Part shown: positions 1-8,483 of the stretch, piece after piece
Position numbering within the stretch: position 1 is the stretch's first letter
How the letters are laid out: the number at the start of each line of letters is the position of its first letter
Assembly (NCBI GenBank): GCA_045809925.1
Contig: JBJMWX010000120.1
Span: forward strand, 1-29,021
Direction of reading: 5' to 3'
From: CADDYX01 sp045809925
GTDB lineage: Bacteria; Verrucomicrobiota; Verrucomicrobiia; Chthoniobacterales; UBA10450
DNA: 29,021 nt
The notes under the pieces: model-generated
What the model was told of the DNA's origin: nothing
Database searches by the model: none
Seen by the model: the letters and a program-made list of their open reading frames with translations, nothing else
Position numbers and translations under genes: made by a program

Positions 1-1283
1 ATTGGATCATCGCGGAGTTTAAGAAAGACAGCGGCATTGATCTAACCAAGCAGCCGGACGCAGTTCAGCGCATCAAAGAAGAAGCTGAGAAGGCGAAGAT
101 CGCCCTCTCTTCGACTCAGGAATATGAAATCAATCTGCCGTTCGTCACCGCGGACGCGAGCGGTCCGAAGCACATTCAAAAGAAGCTGACTCGCTCGAAA
201 CTCGAGCAGCTCACCGACGATTTGTTCCAGCGGACGATCAAGCCGGTGAAGGATTGTCTCAACGACGCGAAGCTCTCGACCAACGAAATCAACGAGCTGG
301 TGCTCGTCGGCGGCATGACCCGCATGCCGAAGGTCATCGAGACGGCGCGAAGCTTGATCGGTAAAGAGCCGCACAAAGGCGTTAACCCGGATGAAGTCGT
401 GGCGATTGGCGCCGGAATTCAAGGTGGCGTGCTGAAGGGCGACGTCAAAGACGTGCTGCTCCTCGACGTCACTCCGTTAACCCTCGCGATCGAGACCGCC
501 GGTGGCGTAGCGACGCCAATGATTCCGCGCAACACCACCATCCCAACACGGAAGTCGCAGATCTTCTCGACCTACAGCGACAACCAGCCGGGTGTGGAGA
601 TCAAGGTCTTGCAAGGCGAACGCCCGCTTAGCCGTGACAACAAGAATCTCGGCACCTTCCACCTCGACGGCATCCCGCCGGCCCCCCGTGGCGTGCCTCA
701 GATCGAAGTTACCTTCGACATTGATGCGAACGGCATCCTGCATGTCTCTGCCAAGGACCTTGGCACCGGCAAGGAGCAGAAGATCTCCATCACCGGCAGC
801 TCGGGCTTGAGCAAGGAAGAAGTGGAGAAGATGCAGAAAGAAGCCGAGCTCCACGCCGATGAAGACAAAAAGGCGAAGGAAGCGATCGAGATCAAGAACA
901 ACGCCGACAACCTGGCTTACCAGAGCGAGAAGCAGCTGAAGGATCTTGGCGACAAGATCCCTGGTGACAAGAAGCAGCAGGTCGAGGACGCGATCAAAGC
1001 CGTTCGCGAGGCGATCGAACGCAATGACGTCGATGCGATGAAGCGCACTTACGACGACCTGCAGAACAAGTTCCAGGAAATCAGCGCCGACCTCTACAAA
1101 CAGGCTTCCGCACAGGCCGGCCCGCAGCCGGGCGCCGCTGGACAACCAGGCGGACCTGAGGCAGATTCCCGCTCTGGCGCCGAATCAGGCGCAGGTAGTC
1201 GCCAGTCCGGCTCGGGCCGCGGCGGCGACGGCGACGTAGTCGACGCCGAATTTGAAGTGGTCGACGAAGACAAGAAAAAATAA
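1..1283 (+). CDS. dnaK: Chaperone DnaK (Hsp70), C-terminal part, 5' truncated by window edge
   Basis: The frame is open from base 3 and gives 426 residues without a start, so the N-terminal part of the ATPase domain (roughly the first 200-230 residues of the family) lies outside the window. Visible parts are the end of the nucleotide-binding domain (LVGGMTRMP, then NPDEVVAIGAG), the interdomain linker (DVLLLDVTPLTL), the beta-sandwich substrate-binding domain (NTTIPTRKSQIFST, PAPRGVPQIEVTFDIDANG), the helical lid, and the terminal DVVDAEFE motif shared with E. coli DnaK. Between lid and tail is a Gly/Ser/Pro-rich disordered stretch. DnaK is a cytosolic ATP-dependent chaperone working with DnaJ and GrpE, neither of which is in view. 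It lies 86 bp upstream of groES on the same strand. Identification is secure by near-continuous similarity to DnaK. Confidence 0.97.
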   Translation, partial: WIIAEFKKDSGIDLTKQPDAVQRIKEEAEKAKIALSSTQEYEINLPFVTADASGPKHIQKKLTRSKLEQLTDDLFQRTIKPVKDCLNDAKLSTNEINELVLVGGMTRMPKVIETARSLIGKEPHKGVNPDEVVAIGAGIQGGVLKGDVKDVLLLDVTPLTLAIETAGGVATPMIPRNTTIPTRKSQIFSTYSDNQPGVEIKVLQGERPLSRDNKNLGTFHLDGIPPAPRGVPQIEVTFDIDANGILHVSAKDLGTGKEQKISITGSSGLSKEEVEKMQKEAELHADEDKKAKEAIEIKNNADNLAYQSEKQLKDLGDKIPGDKKQQVEDAIKAVREAIERNDVDAMKRTYDDLQNKFQEISADLYKQASAQAGPQPGAAGQPGGPEADSRSGAESGAGSRQSGSGRGGDGDVVDAEFEVVDEDKKK

Positions 1284-1288
1284 CCAAT

Positions 1289-1334
1289 TTGCCGGCGAGT
1301 AGCTCCTTCAACTCCTTGAGTTACCCGCCGGCAA
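1289..1334 (+). promoter_or_regulatory. Inverted repeat (hairpin) between dnaK and groES
   Basis: Two 13-base arms (1289-1301 and 1322-1334) pair with a single mismatch: TTGCCGGCGAGTA against TACCCGCCGGCAA. The 20-base loop holds a second small palindrome, AACTC-CTT-GAGTT (1310-1322, touching the outer arm by one base). No T-run follows, so it is not a standard intrinsic terminator; it could be a processing or attenuation element separating dnaK from groESL levels, or an operator. It does not match the CIRCE heat-shock operator (TTAGCACTC-N9-GAGTGCTAA). Function is inferred only from position and symmetry. Confidence 0.55.
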
Positions 1335-1369
1335 CCAACCCTAACTAAAGAAGGAGAACAGAAGCAACT

Positions 1370-1666
1370 ATGGCAACAGTTAACGTGAAACCTCTCGGAG
1401 ACCGGGTGCTCGTGCAGCCGCTCGAGGAGCAGGAAGTTAAAAAAGGCGGGATCATCATCCCTGATACCGCCAAGGAGAAACCGCAGGAGGGCAAAGTCAT
1501 CGCTCTCGGCACGGGAAAAATCGATGACAATGGCAAGAAGGTCGATTTCACCGTCAAGGAAGGTAACAAGGTGCTCATCAGCAAGTATGGCGGCACTGAA
1601 ATCAAAATCGACGGCGATACCTATCTGATCATGCGCGAGGACGACATCCTCGGCATCATTGGTTAA
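1370..1666 (+). CDS. groES: Co-chaperonin GroES (Cpn10)
   Basis: This 98-residue protein has the usual GroES length and layout: N-terminal beta-strand VKPLGDRVLVQP, a mobile-loop region (EEQEVKKGGIIIPDTAKEKPQEG) ending in the conserved GKVIALGTG, then KVLISKYGGTEIKIDGDTYLIMREDDILGII at the C-terminus. It forms the heptameric lid of the GroEL chamber in the cytosol. An AAGGAG Shine-Dalgarno sequence sits at 1351-1356, 13 bases before the ATG, slightly long but the best in the cluster. groEL follows after 42 bp, so the two form the classic groESL pair; dnaK lies directly upstream. Nothing is missing or unusual in the protein. Confidence 0.97.
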   Translation: MATVNVKPLGDRVLVQPLEEQEVKKGGIIIPDTAKEKPQEGKVIALGTGKIDDNGKKVDFTVKEGNKVLISKYGGTEIKIDGDTYLIMREDDILGIIG

Positions 1667-1708
1667 GCCCACCCTCAACTCTCAACCAGAGACTAAGAAT
1701 TAAAACAT

Positions 1709-3361
1709 ATGGCAGCTAAACAATTACAATTTGACGAGAACGCGCGGCACGCGCTTCTCCGCGGCGTGGAGAAACTCTCGCGCGCCGTGAAAGCGACGCT
1801 CGGACCGAGCGGCCGCAACGTGATCCTGGACAAGAAATTCGGCAGCCCGACCATCACCAAGGACGGTGTGACCGTGGCGAAGGAGATCGAGCTCGAGGAT
1901 CCTTACGAAAACATGGGCGCCCAGCTCGTGCGCGAAGTCGCTTCCAAGACTTCCGACGTCGCTGGTGACGGCACTACCACGGCTACTGTTCTGGCCGAGG
2001 CCATCTACAAGGAAGGCCTCCGCAACGTAACCGCCGGCGCGAATCCTACTTCGCTTCAGCGTGGCATCATGAAGGCTGTGGAAGCCATCACGGCTGAGCT
2101 CGCGAAGATCTCGAAGAAGGTCAGCGACCGCACTGAGATCGCGCAGGTCGCAACCGTTTCCGCTAACTGGGACAAGACGATCGGCGAGATTATCGCCGAC
2201 GCCATGGACAAGGTTGGCAAGGACGGCACGATCACGGTCGAAGAAGCCAAGTCGATTGAGACCAGCCTCGACGTTGTCGAAGGCATGCAGTTCGACAAGG
2301 GCTACCTCTCTCCGTACTTCGTCACGAACGCGGAAGCGATGGAAGCCGTGCTCGACAATCCTTATATCCTCATCCACGAGAAGAAGATCTCGAGCCTCAA
2401 GGACATGCTCCCGCTGCTCGAGAAGGTGGCCAAGGCTGGCCGTCCGCTCCTGATCATCGCGGAAGACGTGGAAGGCGAAGCGCTCGCGACCCTGGTCGTG
2501 AACAAGCTCCGCGGCACGTTGCAGGTTTGCGCAGTGAAGGCGCCGGGCTTCGGCGATCGCCGGAAGGCAATGCTCGAAGACATTGCCGTCCTGACCGGTG
2601 GCCGTTGCATCACGGAAGATCTCGGCATCAAGCTCGAGAACGTGAAGCTGGAAGACCTGGGCCGGACCAAGAGAGCCACGATCGACAAGGAGAACACCAC
2701 GATTGTTGAAGGCGAAGGCAAGCAGGCCGATATCCAGGGCCGCGTCAGCCAGATCCGTCGTCAGATCGAAGAGACGACCAGCGACTACGACCGCGAGAAG
2801 CTCCAGGAACGCCTGGCGAAGCTCGCCGGTGGCGTGGCTGTGATCAACGTCGGCGCCGCGACCGAGACCGAGATGAAGGAGAAGAAGGCACGCGTCGAGG
2901 ACGCGCTGCACGCTACTCGCGCTGCGGTTGAGGAAGGCATCGTCCCCGGTGGCGGTGTGGCACTCATCCGTGCCCAGAAAGCGCTCGATAACATTAAAGG
3001 TCTCGAAAGCGACGAAGCCGTCGGCGTCCAGATCGTGCGTCGCGCGATCGAGGAGCCGCTCCGCACCCTTGCCGATAACGCGGGTCAGGAAGGCGCGCTC
3101 ATCGTCCAGGAAGTCAAGGCACGCAAAGGCAACGAAGGTTACAACGTTGCGACGGAGAAGTATGAAGACCTGGTGAAAGCCGGCGTCGTCGATCCAACCA
3201 AAGTAACTCGTAGCGCGTTACAAAACGCCGCGAGCATCAGCGGTCTGCTCCTGACCACCGAAGCAGTCATCACCGAAGCTCCTGAGAAGGAGAAATCCGG
3301 CGGTGGCATGCCTCCAGGTGGCATGGGTGGAATGGGCGGCATGGGCGGTATGGACTACTAA
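1709..3361 (+). CDS. groEL: Chaperonin GroEL (Hsp60)
   Basis: The 550-residue product has full family length. It carries the ATP-binding signature AGDGTTTATVLAEAIYKEG, the phosphate-loop region VKATLGPSGRNVILDKKFGSPTI, the apical-domain segment with GYLSPYFVTN, and the hinge GGGVALIRA. It ends in a Gly-Met-rich flexible tail (four GGM units) closing with MDY, typical of chaperonins whose tails line the folding cavity. It folds proteins in the cytosol with GroES, encoded 42 bp upstream. No clear Shine-Dalgarno sequence precedes the ATG; the leader is A-rich (AATTAAAACAT). A strong terminator follows the stop codon. This looks like the main housekeeping copy; whether other groEL copies exist cannot be told from this window. 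Confidence 0.98.
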   Translation: MAAKQLQFDENARHALLRGVEKLSRAVKATLGPSGRNVILDKKFGSPTITKDGVTVAKEIELEDPYENMGAQLVREVASKTSDVAGDGTTTATVLAEAIYKEGLRNVTAGANPTSLQRGIMKAVEAITAELAKISKKVSDRTEIAQVATVSANWDKTIGEIIADAMDKVGKDGTITVEEAKSIETSLDVVEGMQFDKGYLSPYFVTNAEAMEAVLDNPYILIHEKKISSLKDMLPLLEKVAKAGRPLLIIAEDVEGEALATLVVNKLRGTLQVCAVKAPGFGDRRKAMLEDIAVLTGGRCITEDLGIKLENVKLEDLGRTKRATIDKENTTIVEGEGKQADIQGRVSQIRRQIEETTSDYDREKLQERLAKLAGGVAVINVGAATETEMKEKKARVEDALHATRAAVEEGIVPGGGVALIRAQKALDNIKGLESDEAVGVQIVRRAIEEPLRTLADNAGQEGALIVQEVKARKGNEGYNVATEKYEDLVKAGVVDPTKVTRSALQNAASISGLLLTTEAVITEAPEKEKSGGGMPPGGMGGMGGMGGMDY

Positions 3362-3383
3362 GCCGGACTACAAGTCAGTAATT

Positions 3384-3420
3384 GCAAACAGCCGAGCTCG
3401 AAAGGGCTCGGCTGTTTTGC
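3384..3420 (+). terminator. Rho-independent terminator after groEL
   Basis: A perfect 9-bp GC-rich stem (CAGCCGAGC at 3389-3397, GCTCGGCTG at 3406-3414) with an 8-base loop is followed by TTTT. The flanking AAA/TTT extend the stem to about 12 bp. It lies 23-59 bp after the groEL stop and ends the chaperone transcription unit; the A tract on the 5' side would let it act on the opposite strand too. Confidence 0.9.
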
Positions 3421-3455
3421 TTGTGCGCTCAATCCTGTTCGGCTGAATTTGCGGC

Positions 3456-4184
3456 GTGATTTTAGTCGGAACCGCAGGCTGGAGCATACCGCGGGCGGAA
3501 CAGGAGCACTTTCCGGGCGCCGGAAGTCACCTGGAGAGGTACGCGAGCCGCCTCGCGGTCGCGGAGATTAACTCGTCTTTTCACCGCTCCCATCGTGCGA
3601 CGACCTGGGCGCGCTGGCGTGACTCTGTGCCGGAGAGCTTTCGGTTTTCGGCAAAGTTGCCGAAGGCGATCACGCATTCGCGCGGACTGAAGGACAGCTC
3701 AGACCTGCTCGTTTCGTTTCTCGACGAAACCGCTGTACTTGGCAACAGGCTGGGAGCGTTTCTCGTGCAGCTTCCGCCCAAGCTCATCTTCGATTCTGCT
3801 CTAGCCGAGGAGTTTTTCGAAGCGCTGCGTGCACGCACGGCTCTGGCGGTCGTTTGCGAACCGCGTCATGAAAGCTGGTTCGGTGAATCAGCGGAGCGCC
3901 TGCTGCAGACGTTTGAAGTCGCGCGCGTCGCGGCTGATCCCGCGCGTGTGCCGTCCGCTGCGGCGCCTGGCGGATGGCGCGGGATGAGTTACTACCGACT
4001 GCATGGCTCGCCAAAGATGTATTACTCCGCCTACGCCGCCGAGTTCATCGCCGCCCTTGCCGCTCGTGTGGCGGAAGACGCCGCGAACCGGCGCGACGTG
4101 TGGGTCATCTTCGACAACACCACCCTCGGCGCCGCCACTCGCAACGCACGCGAACTAGCTGAAGTCTTGCGCGTCTGGCGATAG
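3456..4184 (+). CDS. DUF72 (YecE-like) family protein
   Basis: A 242-residue protein of the DUF72 family, whose members adopt a TIM-barrel-like fold; the biochemical role is not established. Family signatures are the opening strand VGTAGWSIP, the AEINSSFHR segment, FRFSAKLPKAITH, the LGAFLVQLPPKL strand, the VVCEPRHESWF segment, and MSYYRLHGSPKMYYSAY followed by VWVIFDNTTLGAATRNA near the end. The start chosen is a GTG directly before the first conserved strand; no Shine-Dalgarno sequence is visible. It follows the groEL terminator and so probably has its own promoter. Its stop codon abuts that of the convergent GFA gene with no spacer (TAGCTA). Family assignment is firm; function is unknown. 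Confidence 0.88.
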   Translation: MILVGTAGWSIPRAEQEHFPGAGSHLERYASRLAVAEINSSFHRSHRATTWARWRDSVPESFRFSAKLPKAITHSRGLKDSSDLLVSFLDETAVLGNRLGAFLVQLPPKLIFDSALAEEFFEALRARTALAVVCEPRHESWFGESAERLLQTFEVARVAADPARVPSAAAPGGWRGMSYYRLHGSPKMYYSAYAAEFIAALAARVAEDAANRRDVWVIFDNTTLGAATRNARELAEVLRVWR

Positions 4185-4613
4185 CTATTCGGCCATTGTC
4201 TCACCGGAGCCGCCGATTGCGCCGGGAAAGTCACGGAGCTTTGGGAGGCCATCCTTCATCGGGAGCACCGTCTCTTCATAATTCAGGTGCACTGTCGGCC
4301 TGAAGGTGACGGTTGCCGGGATCGCGCTGCGGACGTCGACCAGCCCGAGCTTCGGGTGATCGATCATGACGTGGGCGCCGCATTTGGTGCAATAGCGGCG
4401 GTCGCTGATTTCGCTGCTCTGGAAATGGGCGAGCAACTCTGAGCCTTTCGTTACCTTGAGGTCGTCAGCTTTCCACAAGGTGAAGGCGTTCATCGGCGCA
4501 CCGGAGTAACGCCGGCAGTTCGCACAATGGCAGTAGCCCATGTCGATCGGGTCGCCGCTTGCTTCGATCGTGACCGCTCCGCAATAGCAGGTTCCTGTGT
4601 GTGTCTCGGCCAT
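4185..4613 (-). CDS. GFA / CENP-V domain zinc protein
   Basis: A 142-residue single-domain protein of the GFA family (glutathione-dependent formaldehyde-activating enzyme-like, also CENP-V). The zinc-binding cysteines are all present: Cys9 and Cys11 (CYCGAV), Cys28, Cys30 and Cys33 (CHCANCRRYSGAP), and Cys75 and Cys78 (YCTKCGAH). The C-terminal part, VDVRSAIPATVTFRPTVHLNYEE, is typical of the family. Members are often named for S-hydroxymethylglutathione formation, but most are uncharacterised, so no reaction is claimed here. The ATG start matches the usual N-terminus just before the first Cys pair. It converges on the DUF72 gene, with adjacent stop codons and no terminator between them. The 205 bp upstream of it (4614-4818) show no gene or clear signal. 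Confidence 0.9.
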   Translation of the reverse strand: MAETHTGTCYCGAVTIEASGDPIDMGYCHCANCRRYSGAPMNAFTLWKADDLKVTKGSELLAHFQSSEISDRRYCTKCGAHVMIDHPKLGLVDVRSAIPATVTFRPTVHLNYEETVLPMKDGLPKLRDFPGAIGGSGETMAE

Positions 4614-4818
4614 GACGGGAGTGTAATGCGCGACCGGTCAACGCGGCGAGCATTTAACACGGCGCCGCATTCGAGCCGGGCGAGAATAGTCAGCCCCGTC
4701 GCGCACCTTCCTTCGGTCAGTGAACTCATCGAGGGCAAAACGTAACGGATCACCAGAGAATCGACGGTCAGACCGCCGCTGCAGCTGTTAGCGAATGCGC
4801 GCAGACGCAACTGCGCGA

Positions 4819-5694
4819 CTAGACCACCGGGACCGGTTCGGTGTCGTGGATCCGGCCGTAGTCGACCTGGAGTTTGCCGTCGGGTTTTTCTTCGTAGATG
4901 TCTACGAAACGTTCACCCCAGCGGATGTCTTCCGGGGTGTAGTCCTGCTGGCTTTGCACTGAAGCGGCCATGACCGTCTCGATCGAGGTGACCGAGGCGA
5001 GCAGGAAGGCATCGGATCGTTCGAGCGACTCGATTGTTTCCCCGTGTAAGGGACTTTGTTCATCGATGGTATGCCGAATGGTGAGCGCCGCCGGGAACCG
5101 GATCATGTGGGCCGGATACACCTTCAGCTCGTAAAAGCGCCGGATCTCTTCGCCTTCCAGAAGCTTTTCGTCGTGGGAAAAGGTCACCCTGAATCTCGCA
5201 TCTACCATGCTGGTGTGGCGAAGGTTGGCGACGCGTAAGCTAAGGGTCGGCCGACCGTTGTGGTTCCCAATCGCGACCGAATTACTGAAAAGGATCTTCG
5301 CCGTGGGCCGAGAGAAACGGACAAAGATGAGACCGGTCATGACCGCGAGCCACACCGTGCCGACCATGATCTCGATGGTGACTACAATATGGCCGTAGAC
5401 GGTGGCCGGATACATGTGGCCGTAACCGACGGTGGCGAGCGTTTCGACGCTGAAGAAGAACGCCTGCGGGAATGACCCCGGCGTCATGTCGCCGATGCCG
5501 TCGCCAATGCAGTAAAGTGCGGCAAAGATGAGGTTGAGGCCGAGATAGCCGCTGAGGAGAAAGAGCGAGAATTTCGGCCAGGTGAGCGAGAGCACCCAAT
5601 GGTAACCGTCGCGCCAGTCCTGCCGGGCGGCGTTGATCTTGAGGAACTCGGTCCGTCCTGAGCGGACGGGAATCGGCCGGCGTTCGCGGTTCAT
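4819..5694 (-). CDS. Inward-rectifier potassium channel, KirBac type
   Basis: The 291-residue protein has the complete KirBac layout: a short amphipathic N-terminal slide helix (about 23-38), TM1 (about 40-62), a pore helix, the K+ selectivity filter TVGYG at 88-92 (in TVGYGHMYP), TM2 (about 101-126), then a cytoplasmic immunoglobulin-like Kir domain (PTAKILFSNSVAIGNHNGRP, LRVANLRHTSMVDARFRVTF) that gates the tetrameric channel. It conducts K+ across the inner membrane; lipid or ligand gating is known in characterised relatives but cannot be judged here. The start is the first ATG, and the protein length matches characterised KirBac channels. It is transcribed divergently from gdhA; the intervening space is 92 bp if GdhA starts at 5787. 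Confidence 0.95.
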   Translation of the reverse strand: MNRERRPIPVRSGRTEFLKINAARQDWRDGYHWVLSLTWPKFSLFLLSGYLGLNLIFAALYCIGDGIGDMTPGSFPQAFFFSVETLATVGYGHMYPATVYGHIVVTIEIMVGTVWLAVMTGLIFVRFSRPTAKILFSNSVAIGNHNGRPTLSLRVANLRHTSMVDARFRVTFSHDEKLLEGEEIRRFYELKVYPAHMIRFPAALTIRHTIDEQSPLHGETIESLERSDAFLLASVTSIETVMAASVQSQQDYTPEDIRWGERFVDIYEEKPDGKLQVDYGRIHDTEPVPVV

Positions 5695-5786
5695 GGGTGT
5701 CGAGGAACGATCATGCGCGCTCCGCCGCGCGCTTCAACATTTTCGTTCCCATTTGCCTCCGCATGCGAGATACGTTCGGCCAGTCC

Positions 5787-7148
5787 ATGACAGATTACAC
5801 TTCACCGTTAATGGCCGACGTGAAGGCCAGGAACCCCGCCGAGCCTGAATTCCACCAGGCCGTGCAGGAGGTGGTCGAATCGCTCTCGCTCGTGCTTGAT
5901 CGCCACCCGGAATTTCGCGCGCAGCAGATCATTGAGCGAATTATCGAACCGGAACGTGTAATCATGTTTCGGGTTCCGTGGCGCGATGACGCCGGAAACT
6001 TCCACGTCAATCGCGGCTTTCGAATTCAGATGAACAGCGCGATCGGGCCTTACAAGGGTGGCTTGCGCTTTCATCCTTCAGTCAACCTGGGAATCCTGAA
6101 GTTCCTCGCCTTCGAACAGGTCTTTAAGAATGCCCTTACCACTCTGCCGATGGGGGGCGGGAAAGGCGGCGCGGATTTCGATCCGAAAGGCAAAAGCGAC
6201 TTCGAAGTCATGCGCTTCTGCCAGGCATTCATGTCGGAGCTGTTCCGGCACATTGGACCTAACACCGACGTCCCGGCCGGCGACATCGGAGTGGGTGCCC
6301 GCGAGATCGGCTACATGTTCGGCATGTACAAGCGGCTAAGGAACGAGTTTAGCGGAGTAATGACCGGCAAGGGCCTGACGTGGGGCGGCTCGGTTATCCG
6401 TCCGGAAGCTACCGGCTACGGCGCCGTCTATTTTGCGGAAGAGATGCTGAAGACCCGCAAGGAAGGCTTGAAAGGCAAGGTCGCGCTTGTCTCGGGCAGT
6501 GGCAACGTCGCGCAGTATACGGTCGAGAAGCTACTCTCGTTAGGTGCAAAGCCGGTCACCTTGTCGGACTCGAGCGGCTACATCTACGACGAGGCAGGGA
6601 TCACACGCGAGAAGCTCGCCTTTGTCATGGAGCTAAAGAATGTGCGGCGCGGCCGGATGGCCGAGTATGCCGATCAGTTCAAAGGAGCTGTTTTCACCGC
6701 AACCGACTCCACGCTGGACCATAACCCGCTCTGGGACCACAAGGCCGAATGCGCGTTTCCGAGCGCGACGCAGAATGAAATCAACGGCAAGGACGCCGCC
6801 AACCTGCTGCGCAACGGCGTCTATGTCGTTTCCGAAGGCGCGAACATGCCGAGCACGATCGACGCGGTCAATCAGTTCCTAGATGCCAAGATACTGTTTG
6901 GGCCGGGTAAAGCTGCCAATGCCGGTGGTGTAGCTACCTCGGGCCTGGAGATGGCCCAGAATAGCATGCGGATCTCGTGGACGCGGGAAGAGGTAGATAC
7001 CCGCCTATACAATATCATGAAAACGATTCATGAGGTCTGCTATAGGACCGCCGAAAAGTACGGCACCCCGGGTAACTACGTTAACGGAGCTAACATTGCC
7101 GGCTTCCTCAAGGTGGCGAATGCGATGATGGATCAGGGTTTGGTCTAG
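5787..7148 (+). CDS. gdhA: NADP-type glutamate dehydrogenase
   Basis: It interconverts 2-oxoglutarate plus ammonium with glutamate in the cytosol, an entry point for nitrogen assimilation. The protein closely follows E. coli GdhA (447 residues): VEPERVIMFRV-type strand, SAIGPYKGGLRFHPSVNL, the catalytic-lysine region LPMGGGKGGADFDPKGKS, DTDVPAGDIGVGAREIGYM, the Rossmann motif VSGSGNVAQY, and the closing NYVNGANIAGF. I chose the ATG at 5787 because the 453-residue product matches the family length and N-terminus (MTDYTSPL...). An ATG at 5763 and a GTG at 5697 lie upstream in frame, but they add non-conserved residues, and the GTG sits 2 bp from the divergent channel gene. No start has a good Shine-Dalgarno sequence. 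A DUF5069 gene follows after 9 bp. Confidence 0.95.
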   Translation: MTDYTSPLMADVKARNPAEPEFHQAVQEVVESLSLVLDRHPEFRAQQIIERIIEPERVIMFRVPWRDDAGNFHVNRGFRIQMNSAIGPYKGGLRFHPSVNLGILKFLAFEQVFKNALTTLPMGGGKGGADFDPKGKSDFEVMRFCQAFMSELFRHIGPNTDVPAGDIGVGAREIGYMFGMYKRLRNEFSGVMTGKGLTWGGSVIRPEATGYGAVYFAEEMLKTRKEGLKGKVALVSGSGNVAQYTVEKLLSLGAKPVTLSDSSGYIYDEAGITREKLAFVMELKNVRRGRMAEYADQFKGAVFTATDSTLDHNPLWDHKAECAFPSATQNEINGKDAANLLRNGVYVVSEGANMPSTIDAVNQFLDAKILFGPGKAANAGGVATSGLEMAQNSMRISWTREEVDTRLYNIMKTIHEVCYRTAEKYGTPGNYVNGANIAGFLKVANAMMDQGLV

Positions 7149-7157
7149 GAACGACCT

Positions 7158-7583
7158 ATGGCTACGTTTCCGAAGGCGCCGAGAGATGTGGCCGGCGGTA
7201 TGATGTACTTCCCGCGCATGCTGGACAAAATCCGGCTGCACGCGCGCGGTGAGCTTGGCGAGGATTACCTCGAGAACTTCGGGGCGCGCCGCGCCGCTGA
7301 CGGTATGTGCTGCAATTTTCTCCGGATAGAGCACGACAAATTACGCGAACGCGTCGGGCAAGGTGGAACTGACGAGGAAATCCTCGAGTGGTGTTTCGAA
7401 AACGGTCGCCGGCTGAACGAGGGCGATTTGTTCGTGTGGAACGGATTCGTTTCCAAGCTCGGTTGGCGCGACCGTGTCACCCCTTTGCTGGAAAGGCGCA
7501 AAGCTGAAATGGGAATCTCGGACCGCGGCGACATCGTCACGATACCCGACTTCATCGACTTCGACGAAGGCCGACTGCCTTAG
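7158..7583 (+). CDS. DUF5069 domain protein
   Basis: A 141-residue soluble protein matching DUF5069, a family of unknown function seen in Verrucomicrobiota and relatives. Recognisable are RDVAGGMMYFPRMLDKIRLHARGELGEDYLEN near the N-terminus and the stretch FLRIEHDKLRERV..GTDEEILEWCFENG that follows a CC pair. There is no signal peptide or membrane segment. It starts 9 bp after the gdhA stop and is probably co-transcribed, which hints at a metabolic link but proves none. The ATG start has no clear Shine-Dalgarno sequence. Its stop lies immediately beside the end of the convergent hydrolase gene. Confidence 0.85.
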   Translation: MATFPKAPRDVAGGMMYFPRMLDKIRLHARGELGEDYLENFGARRAADGMCCNFLRIEHDKLRERVGQGGTDEEILEWCFENGRRLNEGDLFVWNGFVSKLGWRDRVTPLLERRKAEMGISDRGDIVTIPDFIDFDEGRLP

Positions 7584-7584
7584 T

Positions 7585-8397
7585 TCAGCCGCTGGTCTGC
7601 CCTTGGCCGAACCAGCGCAGCGCGTCGACGAAGTGCTGAAGCTTGAGGGAGTGCGGGCCAGGGAATGTTTCCTGTCGTATGTTGGTAAAGCCGGTGCGCT
7701 GGGCAGAGGCCTTTACCTCCTGCTGCTCGGACAGCATGGCTATCTTATCGTCTCGACCGCTGCTGATGAAGATCGGGGTATGCAGGAAGGCCGGCCCAGG
7801 TTGGAACTTGCGGTAACCATCGCTGATCTGATCGTCGATAATGCCGGTGAGAAACATACCGGTAATGTGACAGCCATAGTTAGCGAGGAGCGGCGTAAGG
7901 AAGGCGGCGCGGCGAGCGCCTCCGGAAAAGCCGGCACACGCCATCGGCCATCGCTGTGAGCCGGGAAAGCTATGATGGAGCGCGTCGATTGCGGCGAGGG
8001 TGAAAGCAACGCGCCAGGCAGCATTATCCAGGCGAGGGAGACGCGGTCCATCGCCCGCGATGAGCACCCAGTTCTGCTGCAAGGCCGGCGTCATGTAGAA
8101 CTCGGCCAAATCCTCGCGGTCCTGCCTGCGACCGTCGCTGGTGGAAAAGACCACGAGCACGGGCCAGCTCTTCGCGGGATCGAAGTTCCGGGGCACGGCG
8201 AGCACAGCAACGCCCGAGGAGGCGCCGCCGTTCCCGCCTTCGCTGGCGTAGGACTGCTCCTGCGGTGTCAGGGGTACGGCGGCCCGCGTGATTCCACCAG
8301 GAACGACGGCGGCGCCGGCGAAAGCCGCTGCCAGGGCCGAAGACCCGGCGAAAGCGAAGAGGAGACCGCAGACGGCGGGTAGCAGAATTCGCTTCAT
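7585..8397 (-). CDS. Exported alpha/beta-hydrolase-fold protein
   Basis: A 270-residue protein beginning with a clear Sec signal peptide (MKRILL..., hydrophobic core about 6-23, likely cleavage after ALA near residue 24). The catalytic triad of an alpha/beta hydrolase can be placed: nucleophile Ser158 in GFSGGA, Asp216 in SSGRDDKIA and His249 in FPGPHS. The N-terminal half contains the PVLVVFSTSDG strand and the WVLIAGDGPRLPR region. It is probably a periplasmic or secreted esterase/peptidase-like enzyme; the substrate is unknown. The frame is open 57 codons further upstream, but that stretch has no family-like sequence and overlaps the divergent AsmA-like gene, so the ATG before the signal peptide is preferred. 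Confidence 0.8.
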   Translation of the reverse strand: MKRILLPAVCGLLFAFAGSSALAAAFAGAAVVPGGITRAAVPLTPQEQSYASEGGNGGASSGVAVLAVPRNFDPAKSWPVLVVFSTSDGRRQDREDLAEFYMTPALQQNWVLIAGDGPRLPRLDNAAWRVAFTLAAIDALHHSFPGSQRWPMACAGFSGGARRAAFLTPLLANYGCHITGMFLTGIIDDQISDGYRKFQPGPAFLHTPIFISSGRDDKIAMLSEQQEVKASAQRTGFTNIRQETFPGPHSLKLQHFVDALRWFGQGQTSG

Positions 8398-8483
8398 TGC
8401 AGGCAAAGATTGCGCGCCTTGCGACGAAACGCGAGTGCCGGCGAGCTTGAAGTGACGCGTTAACGTCGTAGGAATGAGAGCCG

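Noticed and set aside
1310..1322. CIRCE operator upstream of groES
   Set aside because: Only the ACTC/GAGT core resembles CIRCE; spacer length and outer bases do not fit TTAGCACTC-N9-GAGTGCTAA.
1724..2911. 395-codon open frame on the - strand inside groEL
   Set aside because: Antisense shadow of a strongly coding high-GC gene; the translation has no recognisable domain and groEL is certain.
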